This document shows, in pieces, positions 17,380 to 26,272 of a stretch of DNA of 64,000 nt. The stretch is from Paenibacillus illinoisensis NBRC 15959 (GTDB taxonomy: Bacteria > Bacillota > Bacilli > Paenibacillales > Paenibacillaceae), in assembly GCF_004000925.1 (NCBI RefSeq), contig NZ_BIME01000001.1, forward strand, positions 930,001 through 994,000, written 5' to 3'. The number at the start of each line of letters is the position of its first letter. Positions within the stretch are counted from its first letter, which is position 1. The translations under genes and the position numbers were made by a program. Below the pieces are notes generated by a model. The model was not told the DNA's origin and did not search any database. It saw nothing but the letters and a program-made list of their open reading frames with translations.

Positions 17380-18297
17380 TTATTTTAACGTTTTCCAGGA
17401 AGTGTATTCATGAATAGAGAATCCCTTAAATGAGGAGTGCTCTGCCGCCAACTTCTCCACCTGCTTCAGTTGAGATTCCATGTACGCTGAACCTTCTTCA
17501 TAAAATGTAATGAAGTCGCCTTCCTTGCTCTGCTTCGTCTCTACGGCAATCGAGATCGTTTTGCCCAGCTGGGAAGCCTCTGCAAGCTCGTTCTTGGCCA
17601 CGTCATAGATTGCTGCAGCCGTATCGCGGTATGCCATAATCGTGATCGCATCAAATTGGCGGATCATCCAGCTGCTCACAGCCATCGTTGAACCCGGAAT
17701 CTTGTAATTATCCAGCCAGAAAGGCAAATCTGCTGCCACAGGCATATTCATCAGGGCAGCGCGGTCAACGATGTATTGAACATTCCCTTGCCACTGGGTA
17801 ATGACGCTGGCCTGATTGGTTTTCCACTCCGGATGCACATGCGGTTCAATATCAAGATGAATCCCCGCAAATTTCTCGTTAGGTTCTACCTGATTCTGAT
17901 AGGCTTCAATCCAGTCGAGGAAACTTGCAATCTGATCTCTGCTTTCGGTTAGCCCCCAAGCCGCTCTTCCATCCATCACATCGACAGCGATATTGTAAGC
18001 TCTGGCCTTACGAATGAAATCTGTATAATAAGGTATCTTCACATCGCGATTGATCTGCAGATAGACCGTGTTGATATCGTGATCCACGGCAAATTTCAGC
18101 ACCTCTTGCGGATTCTTCTCAATCTGAGTGGTATCCCATACCCAGGTCGCTCTAATCGGCCCTTCCACGTTGCCATGGATCGATTCATAACTTTCTACAG
18201 AACCCTGTGCAATGGTCTTGGATGAGAACGTGACACCCGCAATCAGAACCAGACAGCTGATGATTTTAATAAAATGAAACCCCCGCTTGCTTTGCAT
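17380..18297 (-). CDS. Secreted protein of unknown function, TIM-barrel-like
   Basis: I do not recognise a named family. The 305-residue product begins with a basic stretch and a hydrophobic core (FIKIISCLVLIAGVTF), a signal peptide probably cleaved after TIAQG, near residue 32. The mature part reads like a (beta/alpha)8 hydrolase: RATWVWDT, INTVYLQIN, YNIAVDVMDG, then FAGIHLDIEPHVHPEW near 145-160, where DxE resembles the catalytic DxxDxDxE area of GH18-like enzymes, and later FDAITIMAYRDT. A GH18-like or other glycan-active enzyme is possible, but the full GH18 motif is missing. The start follows AAGGGGAG. It is monocistronic and converges on the AraC gene. Confidence 0.75.
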   Translation of the reverse strand: MQSKRGFHFIKIISCLVLIAGVTFSSKTIAQGSVESYESIHGNVEGPIRATWVWDTTQIEKNPQEVLKFAVDHDINTVYLQINRDVKIPYYTDFIRKARAYNIAVDVMDGRAAWGLTESRDQIASFLDWIEAYQNQVEPNEKFAGIHLDIEPHVHPEWKTNQASVITQWQGNVQYIVDRAALMNMPVAADLPFWLDNYKIPGSTMAVSSWMIRQFDAITIMAYRDTAAAIYDVAKNELAEASQLGKTISIAVETKQSKEGDFITFYEEGSAYMESQLKQVEKLAAEHSSFKGFSIHEYTSWKTLK

Positions 18298-18734
18298 ATT
18301 TGTACACTCCCCTTGTAATTTACCGCTCCATCGTCGTAATACGGAAGAATGTTTGTCGTTTTACCCTTCATTTTATGAATTAGATAAACCATTCGTTTAT
18401 GCATTTGCTTTCATATGCAATATCATCTTCTAGACTTACGACGAAAGGATCATATAAGATTATTTCGGGAATTCACACTTCTGTATTCATAGTTCTTAAG
18501 TCTCATTTATTAAAAAGATTTTAATTTACACAGAAAATTTCCACAACTTCTGTCGTTATTGCCATATATGAATGACCAACAGAAGACCTAGGAAGCGTTT
18601 TCTCTAAAAGAAACAAAAAAAGCCGCCATAAAGGCGACTTCCGTCTTACACAGAAACTTCATCCATCTGTATGTTATCATTTCTGTTTATCACATTCTTA
18701 CAAACCAGCTAGCATGAGAAAACATGCTCTCAGG
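18298..18734. other. Intergenic region without a supported gene
   Basis: This stretch is AT-rich with no reading frame that has a ribosome binding site and plausible composition. It holds the upstream region of the secreted protein gene (right to left) and the ade terminator at 18615-18639. Confidence 0.6.
18615..18639 (-). terminator. Terminator downstream of ade
   Basis: On the minus strand AGTCGCC pairs with GGCGGCT (one wobble) over a 5-base loop, followed by seven T residues. It lies about 95 bp after the ade stop. Confidence 0.75.
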
Positions 18735-20591
18735 TTATGTTCCAGCAGGGGTAATGGGGCTACTTTCCGTTGTCTCGTCAAATAGTGTCACCAGCTCAAT
18801 TCCCTCTGCCGAGATCCGTACTAACCCCTTATCCGACAAACGCAGCTCAGGAATAACGACCAGAGCAAGCAGGGAAAGTGTCATAAAGGCGTTATTCAGA
18901 GTACAGCCTGCCGATTGCAGTGCTTCGCTGATTGCAGCAGATTGTGCAGCGACTTCTTCAAAAGGCTCGGTGGACATTAATCCTGCGATCCGAAGTGGAA
19001 ACTCGGTTACACCTTCATCCGTAATCACGGCAACCCCGCCTTGCATGCGAATTACCCGATTACCTGCCTCCGCCATCAAGGTATCATCGTTACCGATAAT
19101 GAGAAGATTGTGACTGTCATGAGCTACTGTCATTGCAATGGCTGCAGGGCGTGTGAATCCAATGCCGCCGACAAGTGCAACTGCCTTGTTTCCGGTTTGC
19201 TTATGCCGTTCCAGTACTGCAATTTTGCAGATATCTCCCGTTGTGGACACAGCTACCTTACCGTTTTGCACAGGTACAGGAACATGTCTCTCTTTCGTAT
19301 CCACATGGTTTTCGGTCACATGAATGATTTTGGCCCCGATGGCTCCCTCGACAATCGGCGCTTGCAGTTCCATATCTTTCGGCTGAATATTAGCCTCCAG
19401 CTTCACCGTATTCAACGCTTCTTCCGGATAAGTGAAGCTATCCCAGACGGCCGTCATCTTCCCATTCTCTGCGACAACATGCCCGGCAGCAATCGTCATG
19501 CCAACACGCACATCTGCCAGTCGGCCATCCAGTAAGATAATATCAGCTATATTGCCAGGGATAACGGCCCCAATATCACGAGCCACACCGAAACGTTCCG
19601 CTGTGTTTATCGTTGCCATTTGGAAGGCAGTCACGGGTTTGACCCCCTGCGAGATGGCCAGTCGGACGACGAAGTCCATGTGTCCTTCTTTGAGCAGCGA
19701 TTCGGAACTCCGATCATCGGTCACCAGCATCATTCGGCGAGTATCCAGTCCCAGTTCGGTACAGGCTTTGATGGTTTCGGCCACATCATGCCAGGCTGAT
19801 CCCTGCCGCATTTTGGCATACATGCCAAGTCTCAGACGCTCCACGACATCTTCCTTCGTCACACATTCATGGTCTCCAGTCACACCGCTTGCCGCATAAA
19901 CAGGTAAACGCCAGTCATCCGCTGCCCAGGTAAAGTGACCGTCCGCCACCTTGCCGGCCCGCAGCGTAGCCTGGATTTCTCCTATCATCGTTTCATCCCC
20001 GTATACGACACCCGGGAAGTTCATGACCTCACCAAGCCCAATCATGTCAGGGCCCCAGGAGAGAGCCTCAGCCACTTCCTCAGGCCCGATATAAGCTCCT
20101 GTCGTCTCCAAACCAGGATGTGTTGAAGGCACACAGGAAGCCACCTGCATATAGGCTGCGAGCGGCGTCGTTCTCGCTTCATCCAGCATGAGCCGCAGAC
20201 CCTTGAGTCCAAGTACGTTGGAAATCTCATGCGGGTCAAAAAAACCACCGGTTGTACCGGAAGGCAGTACGGCTCTCGCAAACTCCGTCACCTTCATCTG
20301 CGTGCTCTCAATGTGGCAATGTCCGTCCAGTAATCCTGGAGCAATGTATTTCCCTTTTGCTTCAATAATGCGTGTATGTTCTCCGATGGTATGACTCACA
20401 TCTTTGCCAACATAGGCAATACGAGCTCCCTGCACCGCAACGGACATATCCGGCAAAATTTCACCCGAGATGACATTAACCAGCGTCCCTCCCCGAATGA
20501 CTAATGTTGCCTTCATATCTCCTCGCGCTGTTGCTACCAGATCGGGCACACAATCTGCCATTAATGGCCGTTCAAAAGATGGTTTGTTCAT
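18735..20591 (-). CDS. ade: Adenine deaminase
   Basis: The enzyme converts adenine to hypoxanthine and ammonia for purine salvage. The 618-residue protein shows the amidohydrolase metal site GLLDGHCHIEST (usual form GxxDxHxHIES), followed by TTGGFFDPHEISNVLG, the helix LVTDDRSSESLLKEGHMD that is typical of Ade, and the C-terminal domain with VAHDSHNLLIIGNDD. Length and motif order fit the microbial Ade family, not the Ado/Ade deaminase family. I start it at ATG 20591, directly behind AAGGAGGCGATGGC, and not at the ATG seven codons upstream that overlaps this Shine-Dalgarno sequence. It has its own promoter, no purine riboswitch and a downstream terminator. Confidence 0.95.
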   Translation of the reverse strand: MNKPSFERPLMADCVPDLVATARGDMKATLVIRGGTLVNVISGEILPDMSVAVQGARIAYVGKDVSHTIGEHTRIIEAKGKYIAPGLLDGHCHIESTQMKVTEFARAVLPSGTTGGFFDPHEISNVLGLKGLRLMLDEARTTPLAAYMQVASCVPSTHPGLETTGAYIGPEEVAEALSWGPDMIGLGEVMNFPGVVYGDETMIGEIQATLRAGKVADGHFTWAADDWRLPVYAASGVTGDHECVTKEDVVERLRLGMYAKMRQGSAWHDVAETIKACTELGLDTRRMMLVTDDRSSESLLKEGHMDFVVRLAISQGVKPVTAFQMATINTAERFGVARDIGAVIPGNIADIILLDGRLADVRVGMTIAAGHVVAENGKMTAVWDSFTYPEEALNTVKLEANIQPKDMELQAPIVEGAIGAKIIHVTENHVDTKERHVPVPVQNGKVAVSTTGDICKIAVLERHKQTGNKAVALVGGIGFTRPAAIAMTVAHDSHNLLIIGNDDTLMAEAGNRVIRMQGGVAVITDEGVTEFPLRIAGLMSTEPFEEVAAQSAAISEALQSAGCTLNNAFMTLSLLALVVIPELRLSDKGLVRISAEGIELVTLFDETTESSPITPAGT

Positions 20592-20641
20592 GCCATCGCC
20601 TCCTTCATTCATTAACGATCCAAAAAAAATATATTGTTACG

Positions 20642-20670
20642 ATTATATGAGTCCGCACGGCATGTGTAAA
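20642..20670 (-). promoter_or_regulatory. Sigma-A promoter of ade
   Basis: On the minus strand TTTACA is followed after 17 bp by TATAAT. The leader to the ATG would be only about 45 nt, too short for a purine riboswitch. Confidence 0.75.
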
Positions 20671-20817
20671 GAAAATTCCCACCAATTGTGCATGAGTACA
20701 AATTCAAGCTCCATAATTATCCATCAAACTAAACACATTCATTCTCATGTCAGGAATAGTTATCCAGACCAGTTCTTCCATTCCGTTTATCATAGTCAAA
20801 ACCTTACCCTACATAGA

Positions 20818-20847
20818 AAGACTCCCGTTCGAGGGAACGGAAGTCTT
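20818..20847 (-). terminator. Hairpin downstream of helD
   Basis: AAGACTCCCGTTC pairs with GAACGGAAGTCTT (one mismatch) over a 4-base loop. The T tract on the minus strand is short (TTTCTAT), so termination may be inefficient. Confidence 0.6.
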
Positions 20848-20870
20848 CTGATATAGAAGGATCACCTTGT

Positions 20871-23246
20871 TTAATCTGTTTGAGCCGCAGATACATGATT
20901 AATGGCATATAATTGCTGCGGCTGTGAGGTTATGAACGGACTTGGTTTACCAAGGCTGTACACATGGAGCAGGTGCATCGCTCGGGTACACGCCGTATAG
21001 AACAGTTTGCGCTCGTGCTCCTGCGCATATTGTTCTGCTGACCCGTCATAGATCAGCACCGCATCAAACTCCACCCCTTTTGCAAGGTATGCCGGTATGA
21101 CATGCACACCCCGTTCGAAGGCAAGTGTTGTCTTCTTGATCAATTTCGGTGCAGCAGGCAGTACACGGCTTAACGCCTCGTGAACTTCCTTGCTCTCTTC
21201 CGCCGTCTTACAGATTACCGCAACCGATTCATACTCTTCCTGAATGAGTTGGCTAAGATCCGCTGCAATCTTCTTCATATGCTCCTCCGTATTGGATGAC
21301 ACAATGACTGCCGGCTTCTCGCCGCTGCGATTGAACGGAATGATTTCTTCCCCACCGGGGACCATCCCCCTTGTAAACTCCACAATTTCCTGTGTTGAAC
21401 GGTAGCTCCGCGTGAGTTCGATCACTTCGGTATTCTCTGGTCCATACAGATTTGTGAGTGGTCCAGTCCCACGAAGTACTGAAGAATGGGCATAGATCGC
21501 CTGATTAAAATCACCTAAGGCCGTTATTTTCGCCCGTGGAAACAGTCTTTTCATGAAAGCCAGCTGAAACGCAGAATAATCCTGGGCCTCGTCAATAATC
21601 ACATGTCTTATATTCGAGTTGATATGGAATCCAAGCAGCAGCTCCCGCAAATACAGATAAGGTGTAATATCCTCATATGCCAGTTCCTGTACTTTCATTC
21701 GGCGAAGGGTCATGCTGCAGATTTCATCCCAGTGGGCAGGCAGTGCCTCGCCTTCCAGCAGTCGAATCATCTGTGCCTGGTCCTGGAACAGGTGCGCATA
21801 CAACTGGCGAATATCCACGAATCGCAGCGATTTGATCCACTTCCGCAATGGCTTGAGCCGATCACTAACCACCATGCGGGCCAGGATCTCCCGTTCCTGT
21901 GCAAAATCATCGAATGTATCCACTTTCCCCTTTTGTTTGCGTTTCAGCCGCTGATAAGCACGCTGCAGATCTTCCGGTTCCATCAGATCCAGCTGCTGAT
22001 CAACCCAAGGTGCTTCCAATTCGCTTTTGCCAAAGGCCGACAATTCCTTCAGCATCCAGTCCCGCAGCATTTCCAGACGATTCACCAGCTTCACGGATGA
22101 CCCGAAGCTGTAGAATTTCTCAGCCATCGCCTCCGCTGTTACCACCGCCTGTCCCTGGAACCGCACCGGTTTGAATTTCATGCCTTCCGACATCAGGCTG
22201 TCCTTGAATCGAGTAATCACTTTCAGGAAGGCTTCGGAAGACTTGAAGCGGATGCCTGACATGCGCGCCGTGTAACCTGGATCCTCCATATTGGAGAGGA
22301 CGTATTCAAGCTGAATGAATGGATCCTCCAGCTGATATTCGCGGCCAAGCCTGCGTTCCAGGTACTCCTGAAACGTCGTTTGCAGCATATTTTCTTCCCC
22401 AAGCTCAGGCAGTACCGTGGATACGTAACTGTTGAACATCGGGTTCGGCGAAAAGAGCACCATCTGATCGGCCTGCAAATGCTCGCGATACTTGTATAGC
22501 AGATAGGCTACGCGCTGCAGTGCAGCTGACGTTTTGCCGCTCCCGGCTGCTCCCTGCACAATCAGCATACGTGTACGGTCATTGCGGATAATTCGGTTTT
22601 GTTCCTTTTGAATGGTCGCCACAATGCTTTTCATTTGTGCATCCGATGTCCGGCTCAGCACCGCCTGAAGAAGTTCATCCCCAATCGTAACCCCGGTATC
22701 GAACATAAAACGGATACGTCCATCCCGAATGACAAACTGTCGTTTCATTTCGATATCGCCGCTGATTTCCCCGCTCGGTGTATGGTAAGTAATTGGTCCG
22801 GGGGCACCATCGTAATACAGATTGGATATCGGCGCTCGCCAGTCGTAGACCAGGAAGGACTCTTCCTTCTCATCCAGCAGTGAGGCAATACCCAGATAAA
22901 TCCGCTCTGCAAGCGGATAACCGTCTTCCTTAAAATCGATACGTCCAAAATAGGGCGAGTGATGCAGTCGTTTCATTTTGTCCAGCGCTGCTGCCGTATT
23001 CAGATGACTGCGCTCCCGATCAGACAGGACCTGCGATTGCTGCCGCATGCTGGTCGATGTTTCCCCAACATCATCCGCCTCACTGAAGTTCATGGTGACT
23101 TCATCCCAGAAGTCCTTTCTCATCTCCACAACTTCATCCCGGAAGGACCCAACCTCCTTTTCAAGGTCGGTTATTTTCCGTTCGATCTGATCGGTTACGA
23201 TGTCTACTCGCTGCTGCTCCTCGCTCCATTGCTGGTCAGTACTCAT
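20871..23246 (-). CDS. helD: HelD-type RNA polymerase-associated helicase/ATPase
   Basis: The 791-residue protein belongs to the UvrD/Rep-like superfamily 1 proteins that bind RNA polymerase. The N-terminal ~100 residues form a charged coiled coil (QIERKITDLEKEVGSFRDEV), the arm that enters the secondary channel in B. subtilis HelD. Next come YDWRAPISNLYYDG, Walker A GAAGSGKTS (232-240), DEAQDYSAFQ (Walker B/motif II), TRSYRSTQEIVEFTRG, and the C-terminal ATPase half with KGVEFDAVLIYD and YTACTRAMHLL. HelD releases RNA polymerase from stalled or post-termination complexes using ATP, and some actinobacterial relatives give rifampicin resistance. It is monocistronic. A promoter-like unit of opposite polarity begins about 50 bp upstream. 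Confidence 0.93.
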   Translation of the reverse strand: MSTDQQWSEEQQRVDIVTDQIERKITDLEKEVGSFRDEVVEMRKDFWDEVTMNFSEADDVGETSTSMRQQSQVLSDRERSHLNTAAALDKMKRLHHSPYFGRIDFKEDGYPLAERIYLGIASLLDEKEESFLVYDWRAPISNLYYDGAPGPITYHTPSGEISGDIEMKRQFVIRDGRIRFMFDTGVTIGDELLQAVLSRTSDAQMKSIVATIQKEQNRIIRNDRTRMLIVQGAAGSGKTSAALQRVAYLLYKYREHLQADQMVLFSPNPMFNSYVSTVLPELGEENMLQTTFQEYLERRLGREYQLEDPFIQLEYVLSNMEDPGYTARMSGIRFKSSEAFLKVITRFKDSLMSEGMKFKPVRFQGQAVVTAEAMAEKFYSFGSSVKLVNRLEMLRDWMLKELSAFGKSELEAPWVDQQLDLMEPEDLQRAYQRLKRKQKGKVDTFDDFAQEREILARMVVSDRLKPLRKWIKSLRFVDIRQLYAHLFQDQAQMIRLLEGEALPAHWDEICSMTLRRMKVQELAYEDITPYLYLRELLLGFHINSNIRHVIIDEAQDYSAFQLAFMKRLFPRAKITALGDFNQAIYAHSSVLRGTGPLTNLYGPENTEVIELTRSYRSTQEIVEFTRGMVPGGEEIIPFNRSGEKPAVIVSSNTEEHMKKIAADLSQLIQEEYESVAVICKTAEESKEVHEALSRVLPAAPKLIKKTTLAFERGVHVIPAYLAKGVEFDAVLIYDGSAEQYAQEHERKLFYTACTRAMHLLHVYSLGKPSPFITSQPQQLYAINHVSAAQTD

Positions 23247-23293
23247 ATGTTAATACGCCCCTCTTTCCCCGGATTGTGTCCTCAAAAGCCCAT

Positions 23294-23323
23294 TTGACAA
23301 GCCCGAAAAGGCTATGGTATAAT
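23294..23323 (+). promoter_or_regulatory. Strong promoter with no coding gene downstream
   Basis: TTGACA (23294-23299) and TATAAT (23318-23323) are both perfect boxes, 18 bp apart, on the plus strand. The genes on both sides are on the minus strand, so the transcript would be non-coding or antisense. Confidence 0.7.
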
Positions 23324-23329
23324 TAATTA

Positions 23330-23434
23330 GAAAGTAAACATTTTAATTTTATGTTAATTAGTTCTAATTTTCTGAAAACCATTTTTTATTGTACCAGTGA
23401 CAGCGTCCCGATGCAAGCGGAGGCGTTTTTTGTT
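23330..23434 (+). ncRNA. Candidate small RNA (about 105 nt)
   Basis: Expected transcription from the promoter at 23294-23323 starts near 23330. The segment has AATTAGAA (23325-23332) facing TTCTAATT (23362-23369), and ends with CGTCCCG pairing with CGGAGGCG (one bulged A, one G-U pair) followed by six T residues (23426-23431). No coding frame fits. It could be a regulatory RNA, or antisense RNA toward the PNPOx-like gene if the hairpin is read through. Expression is inferred only. Confidence 0.45.
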
Positions 23435-23536
23435 GTTTCTACCCTTAAACACTAACCTTATATACTAAGGGCATCGTTCCAATAGACCTCTTTATTATTA
23501 CCCTCGAAATGGATGAATATAGATATGGTTTGTCTT

Positions 23537-23998
23537 CTATTGACGCAATTCTGTAATCGTCTCTTTCCATCTTGATATGGATGCTGCTTCGTCTTTTAGT
23601 TGAAACGTAATTCCTGTCGTGATGTCAGCATACGGAGCACGATCTATGCGTACGCCCGCCACTTGAGCCTCATACCGATCTCTAGGATGAATGGCTTCCT
23701 TTAACGGAGGAAGTGCTCTGATCTCCAAGCGCACATACAGCAACTTATGCTCATGTACGGCAATCAAGGTAGCCTTGCCTGTTCTGTTCATATTCATACT
23801 TGTTTGTGTCCCTGGCCATAATGCGAGTCTAAGTGTATCCGGGTTCATAGCAATAATCTCACCCACACTAATCATGGCCTGATGCGGCCATCCATCCTCT
23901 GACACGGTTAGCAGCTGCAAGGCCTCATGCTGTTTCTCCTCCAATTGATCACCACTCAGCCATTCAACAAATTCTGGATTAAGATGTTTATCGTTCAT
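23537..23998 (-). CDS. Pyridoxamine 5'-phosphate oxidase-like (split-barrel flavin) family protein
   Basis: This 153-residue single-domain protein has the split-barrel layout of PNPOx-like FMN or heme binding proteins: LLTVSEDGWPHQAMISVGEI (beta strands 1-2), DTLRLALWPGTQTSMNMNRTGKATLIAV (strand 3 with the TxTSxNmxrtGkat segment) and LEIRALPPLKE. The specific substrate is unknown; it may be a general flavin reductase or a binding protein. ATG at 23998 is preferred to one 13 codons upstream because GAGGGAG lies at proper distance. It follows the FUSC gene past a good terminator and appears monocistronic. Confidence 0.8.
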   Translation of the reverse strand: MNDKHLNPEFVEWLSGDQLEEKQHEALQLLTVSEDGWPHQAMISVGEIIAMNPDTLRLALWPGTQTSMNMNRTGKATLIAVHEHKLLYVRLEIRALPPLKEAIHPRDRYEAQVAGVRIDRAPYADITTGITFQLKDEAASISRWKETITELRQ

Positions 23999-24050
23999 AT
24001 TATTCTCCCTCAGTTCACTAAGATGACTTTCATCCATTGGTTATGTATAC

Positions 24051-24077
24051 AAAACAACCCGGACACAGTTGTCCGGG
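24051..24077 (-). terminator. Terminator downstream of the FUSC gene
   Basis: CCCGGAC pairs perfectly with GTCCGGG over a 6-base loop. The minus-strand 3' side continues TTGTTTTG. Confidence 0.8.
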
Positions 24078-24130
24078 CTACACGTTGTATTTCTATTGTA
24101 TCTGATGGGGAAGCCTGTGTGCAATTGCTG

Positions 24131-25195
24131 TTAAGGCCACTTCAGCCAGTTCAGGATTTTATCCTGTGACTCGTTTTCTTCCGTGGAGCTATGCACATGT
24201 TCGGCAAGCCTGTTGAGTCGTTCCAGCTGATAGCCGTAATCGTATATTGCTGCAGCAACGATAGATAGTCTCAGCATGCCTTCCTGATCCATATCAAACT
24301 GGGATATGGCTTGTTCCATGAACCGATCATTATCCAATATGAACTGCGCAGCCTCTTCCCCATTCGGCTTCAACTTATCTTCAAATTTGAGCAAGGCATG
24401 CTCGTGGAATTTAATGACCAATTCGAGATGTGTATCAAAAAACTGATCCATTTCCGGCGTCCGCTGTGCCTGGAAATAATGCCGCTCCACGGAATCCAGC
24501 ACGTCATACCCTTTTTGCAGGCTCAGCAGCATTTGTTTATATACAACCATCTGCCGGGTCTCGCTGAATTTGGAACGCTTCATTTTCTTCTGTTCTTCCT
24601 CAAACAAATTGTACTTATCCGAGAGCGATTTGATGGAACCACCCAGACTGCCCTTCTCATCCCTGAAAACGACTTCCTTGATCTCATCCGAGATGGACGT
24701 GCGTAACAGCAGAGACATGCTGTTGAACACATTCTGGATCTGCTTCACAAACTGCACCTTGGGCTTAGGCGGAAATACCGTGATATTAATGAGAAACGCA
24801 GATACAATACCAACAAGCGTCAGCAGGAACCGGTTCAATGCAAAATGCCAGTCACCTGAAGCTTCCATAATGGAAACGACGGTAACCAGAGTCAGCCCTA
24901 CGGTCTCACCCATATTCAATTTAAGACAAATCATAATAACAAGCACAATGATCAATCCCACTGCGATTGGCTCATTGGACAATACCATACCGCCCAAGAG
25001 GGCAACAATGGCTCCAAGCGTAGTTGTCTGCAATTGATCCAGGAAATACTTCCAGGAACGATAGATTGATGGCTGCATCGCGAAGATGGCAGCTATGGCA
25101 GCCGGTACCGGTGACTGCGGATTCAAGAACATGCTCAGGTACAGAGCAAGCGTTACCGCAATTCCTGTCTTAAGCACGCGTGCTCCAAACGACAC
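24131..25195 (-). CDS. Aromatic acid exporter / FUSC family membrane protein
   Basis: The 354-residue protein has an N-terminal membrane domain of about six helices, opening with VLKTGIAVTLALYLSMFLNP and FAMQPSIYRSWKYFLDQLQTT (in part QPSIYRSWKYFLDQL), both typical of the ArAE/FUSC family (DUF939, YqjA-like). A cytoplasmic helical domain follows (about 165-345, rich in Lys, Glu and Phe). Family members such as AaeB export aromatic carboxylic acids; here the cargo is unknown. It begins with GTG 6 bp after AAGGAGGGG. Upstream, at 25239-25253, lies a Fur/PerR-type 7-1-7 inverted repeat, which suggests metal or peroxide control. Confidence 0.85.
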   Translation of the reverse strand: MSFGARVLKTGIAVTLALYLSMFLNPQSPVPAAIAAIFAMQPSIYRSWKYFLDQLQTTTLGAIVALLGGMVLSNEPIAVGLIIVLVIMICLKLNMGETVGLTLVTVVSIMEASGDWHFALNRFLLTLVGIVSAFLINITVFPPKPKVQFVKQIQNVFNSMSLLLRTSISDEIKEVVFRDEKGSLGGSIKSLSDKYNLFEEEQKKMKRSKFSETRQMVVYKQMLLSLQKGYDVLDSVERHYFQAQRTPEMDQFFDTHLELVIKFHEHALLKFEDKLKPNGEEAAQFILDNDRFMEQAISQFDMDQEGMLRLSIVAAAIYDYGYQLERLNRLAEHVHSSTEENESQDKILNWLKWP

Positions 25196-25238
25196 GGTAA
25201 CCCCTCCTTACCTGTACTCTCATTTTGAACTAAACCAT

Positions 25239-25253
25239 TAATAATCATTATTA
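25239..25253. promoter_or_regulatory. Fur/PerR-like 7-1-7 inverted repeat
   Basis: TAATAATCATTATTA matches 13 of 15 positions of both the Fur (TGATAATNATTATCA) and PerR (TTATAATNATTATAA) consensus. It lies about 45 bp before the FUSC start codon and overlaps a possible -10 (TAATAA with TTCAAC 18 bp upstream). Confidence 0.6.
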
Positions 25254-25462
25254 CCCCGTATTTCTTTTTTTGTTGAATTATTTTGATCCAATACTCCACT
25301 TTTTCATCCATTAACGATAACAGCAGCTCCTTTTATGTCCCGTAGCCATGTAACTTCAACATAATTTTTATCAGAACGACTTATTTTACCACGGACGCTA
25401 TGTGGTTACCATGTGATTCCTCATAATGTTTATTTCACAAGATTAGATAACCTGTTTTCTTG

Positions 25463-25514
25463 CAAAAAAAGCAAACCTTTGGAATGTGGTATTTACCACC
25501 ACCAAAGGTTTGCT
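25463..25514 (-). terminator. Strong terminator downstream of the HD-domain gene
   Basis: AGCAAACCTTTGG pairs perfectly with CCAAAGGTTTGCT; the loop has an extra TGGT/ACCA stem. Seven T residues follow on the minus strand. Confidence 0.92.
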
Positions 25515-25556
25515 AGTATATTGGTTTGGTTATCGTTCCACCAAGTACAAGGGTGC

Positions 25557-26270
25557 TTAACGATCTGTCCCTTCCCATTCCCGCTTGAACTGCTCCACGA
25601 ACTCCACCATAAACGCATGGCGCTGCTCGGCCAGTTCCTTGCCATAGGATGTATTCATGAGATCCTTCAGTTTAAACAGCTTCTCGTAAAAGTGATTAAT
25701 TGTCGTGCTCCGTCCATTTCGATATTCCTCCCGGGTCATCTGCTCCCGCGGCGGAAGGGCTGGATCATACATTTCACGGCCTCGCGCTCCTGCAAAAGCA
25801 AAAGTGCGTGCGATACCTATGGCCCCCATCGCATCCAGTCGGTCTGCATCCTGCACGACTTGAGCTTCCAGCGAAGAGACAGCCGGACGCTGCCCTCCTG
25901 CGAAGGAGATCGTGCTGATGATGTTAACAACAGCTTCCCGGGTGTCCGGTTCAAGCTGCTGATCATCCAGCCATCGATTCAGCTTCTCCATCCCGGCTTC
26001 CAGGCTTTCGTTCAGTTTCTCATCCGGCACATCATGCAGCAGTGCAGCCAGCTCACAGACAAAAGGGTCTGCTCCCATTCGATGGGCAAGCTCAACAGCA
26101 AGCGCCGTAACTCGTTCAATATGCGGCCAATCATGACCGTCCGTATGCTTCCCGGCATCCCCCTGGACAAAGGCTCGGGCGGCTCCAAGGATGGCCTCTC
26201 CGGCAGATGTACCATCTACATGCTCAGGATGTCCGGATATATTCATTGTCAGACTGGAATTGTCGTCCAC
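25557..26270 (-). CDS. HD-domain phosphohydrolase (YedJ-like)
   Basis: The 237-residue protein has the full HD metal set: HDWPHIERV (first His), LLHDVPDEK (HD doublet, about residue 74) and VQDADRLDAMGAIGIARTFA, which is the signature of the YedJ/YpgQ subgroup. Relatives hydrolyse phosphate esters or nucleotides with divalent metals; the substrate here is unknown. It starts with GTG only 2 bp after the malic enzyme stop, with GGGGAAGAG inside that gene's 3' end, so translation is probably coupled. It closes the two-gene operon before a strong terminator. Confidence 0.88.
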   Translation of the reverse strand: MDDNSSLTMNISGHPEHVDGTSAGEAILGAARAFVQGDAGKHTDGHDWPHIERVTALAVELAHRMGADPFVCELAALLHDVPDEKLNESLEAGMEKLNRWLDDQQLEPDTREAVVNIISTISFAGGQRPAVSSLEAQVVQDADRLDAMGAIGIARTFAFAGARGREMYDPALPPREQMTREEYRNGRSTTINHFYEKLFKLKDLMNTSYGKELAEQRHAFMVEFVEQFKREWEGTDR

Positions 26271-26272
26271 GA

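Larger units (their letters stand above)
25196..25556. other. Intergenic region without a supported gene
   Basis: It holds the FUSC promoter region with a Fur/PerR-like box (25239-25253) and, at the right, the terminator of the HD-domain gene (25463-25514). The AT-rich middle has no convincing reading frame. Confidence 0.65.

Noticed and set aside
20592-20870. Purine riboswitch upstream of adenine deaminase
   Set aside because: The promoter leaves a leader of only about 45 nt and I see no three-way junction pattern.
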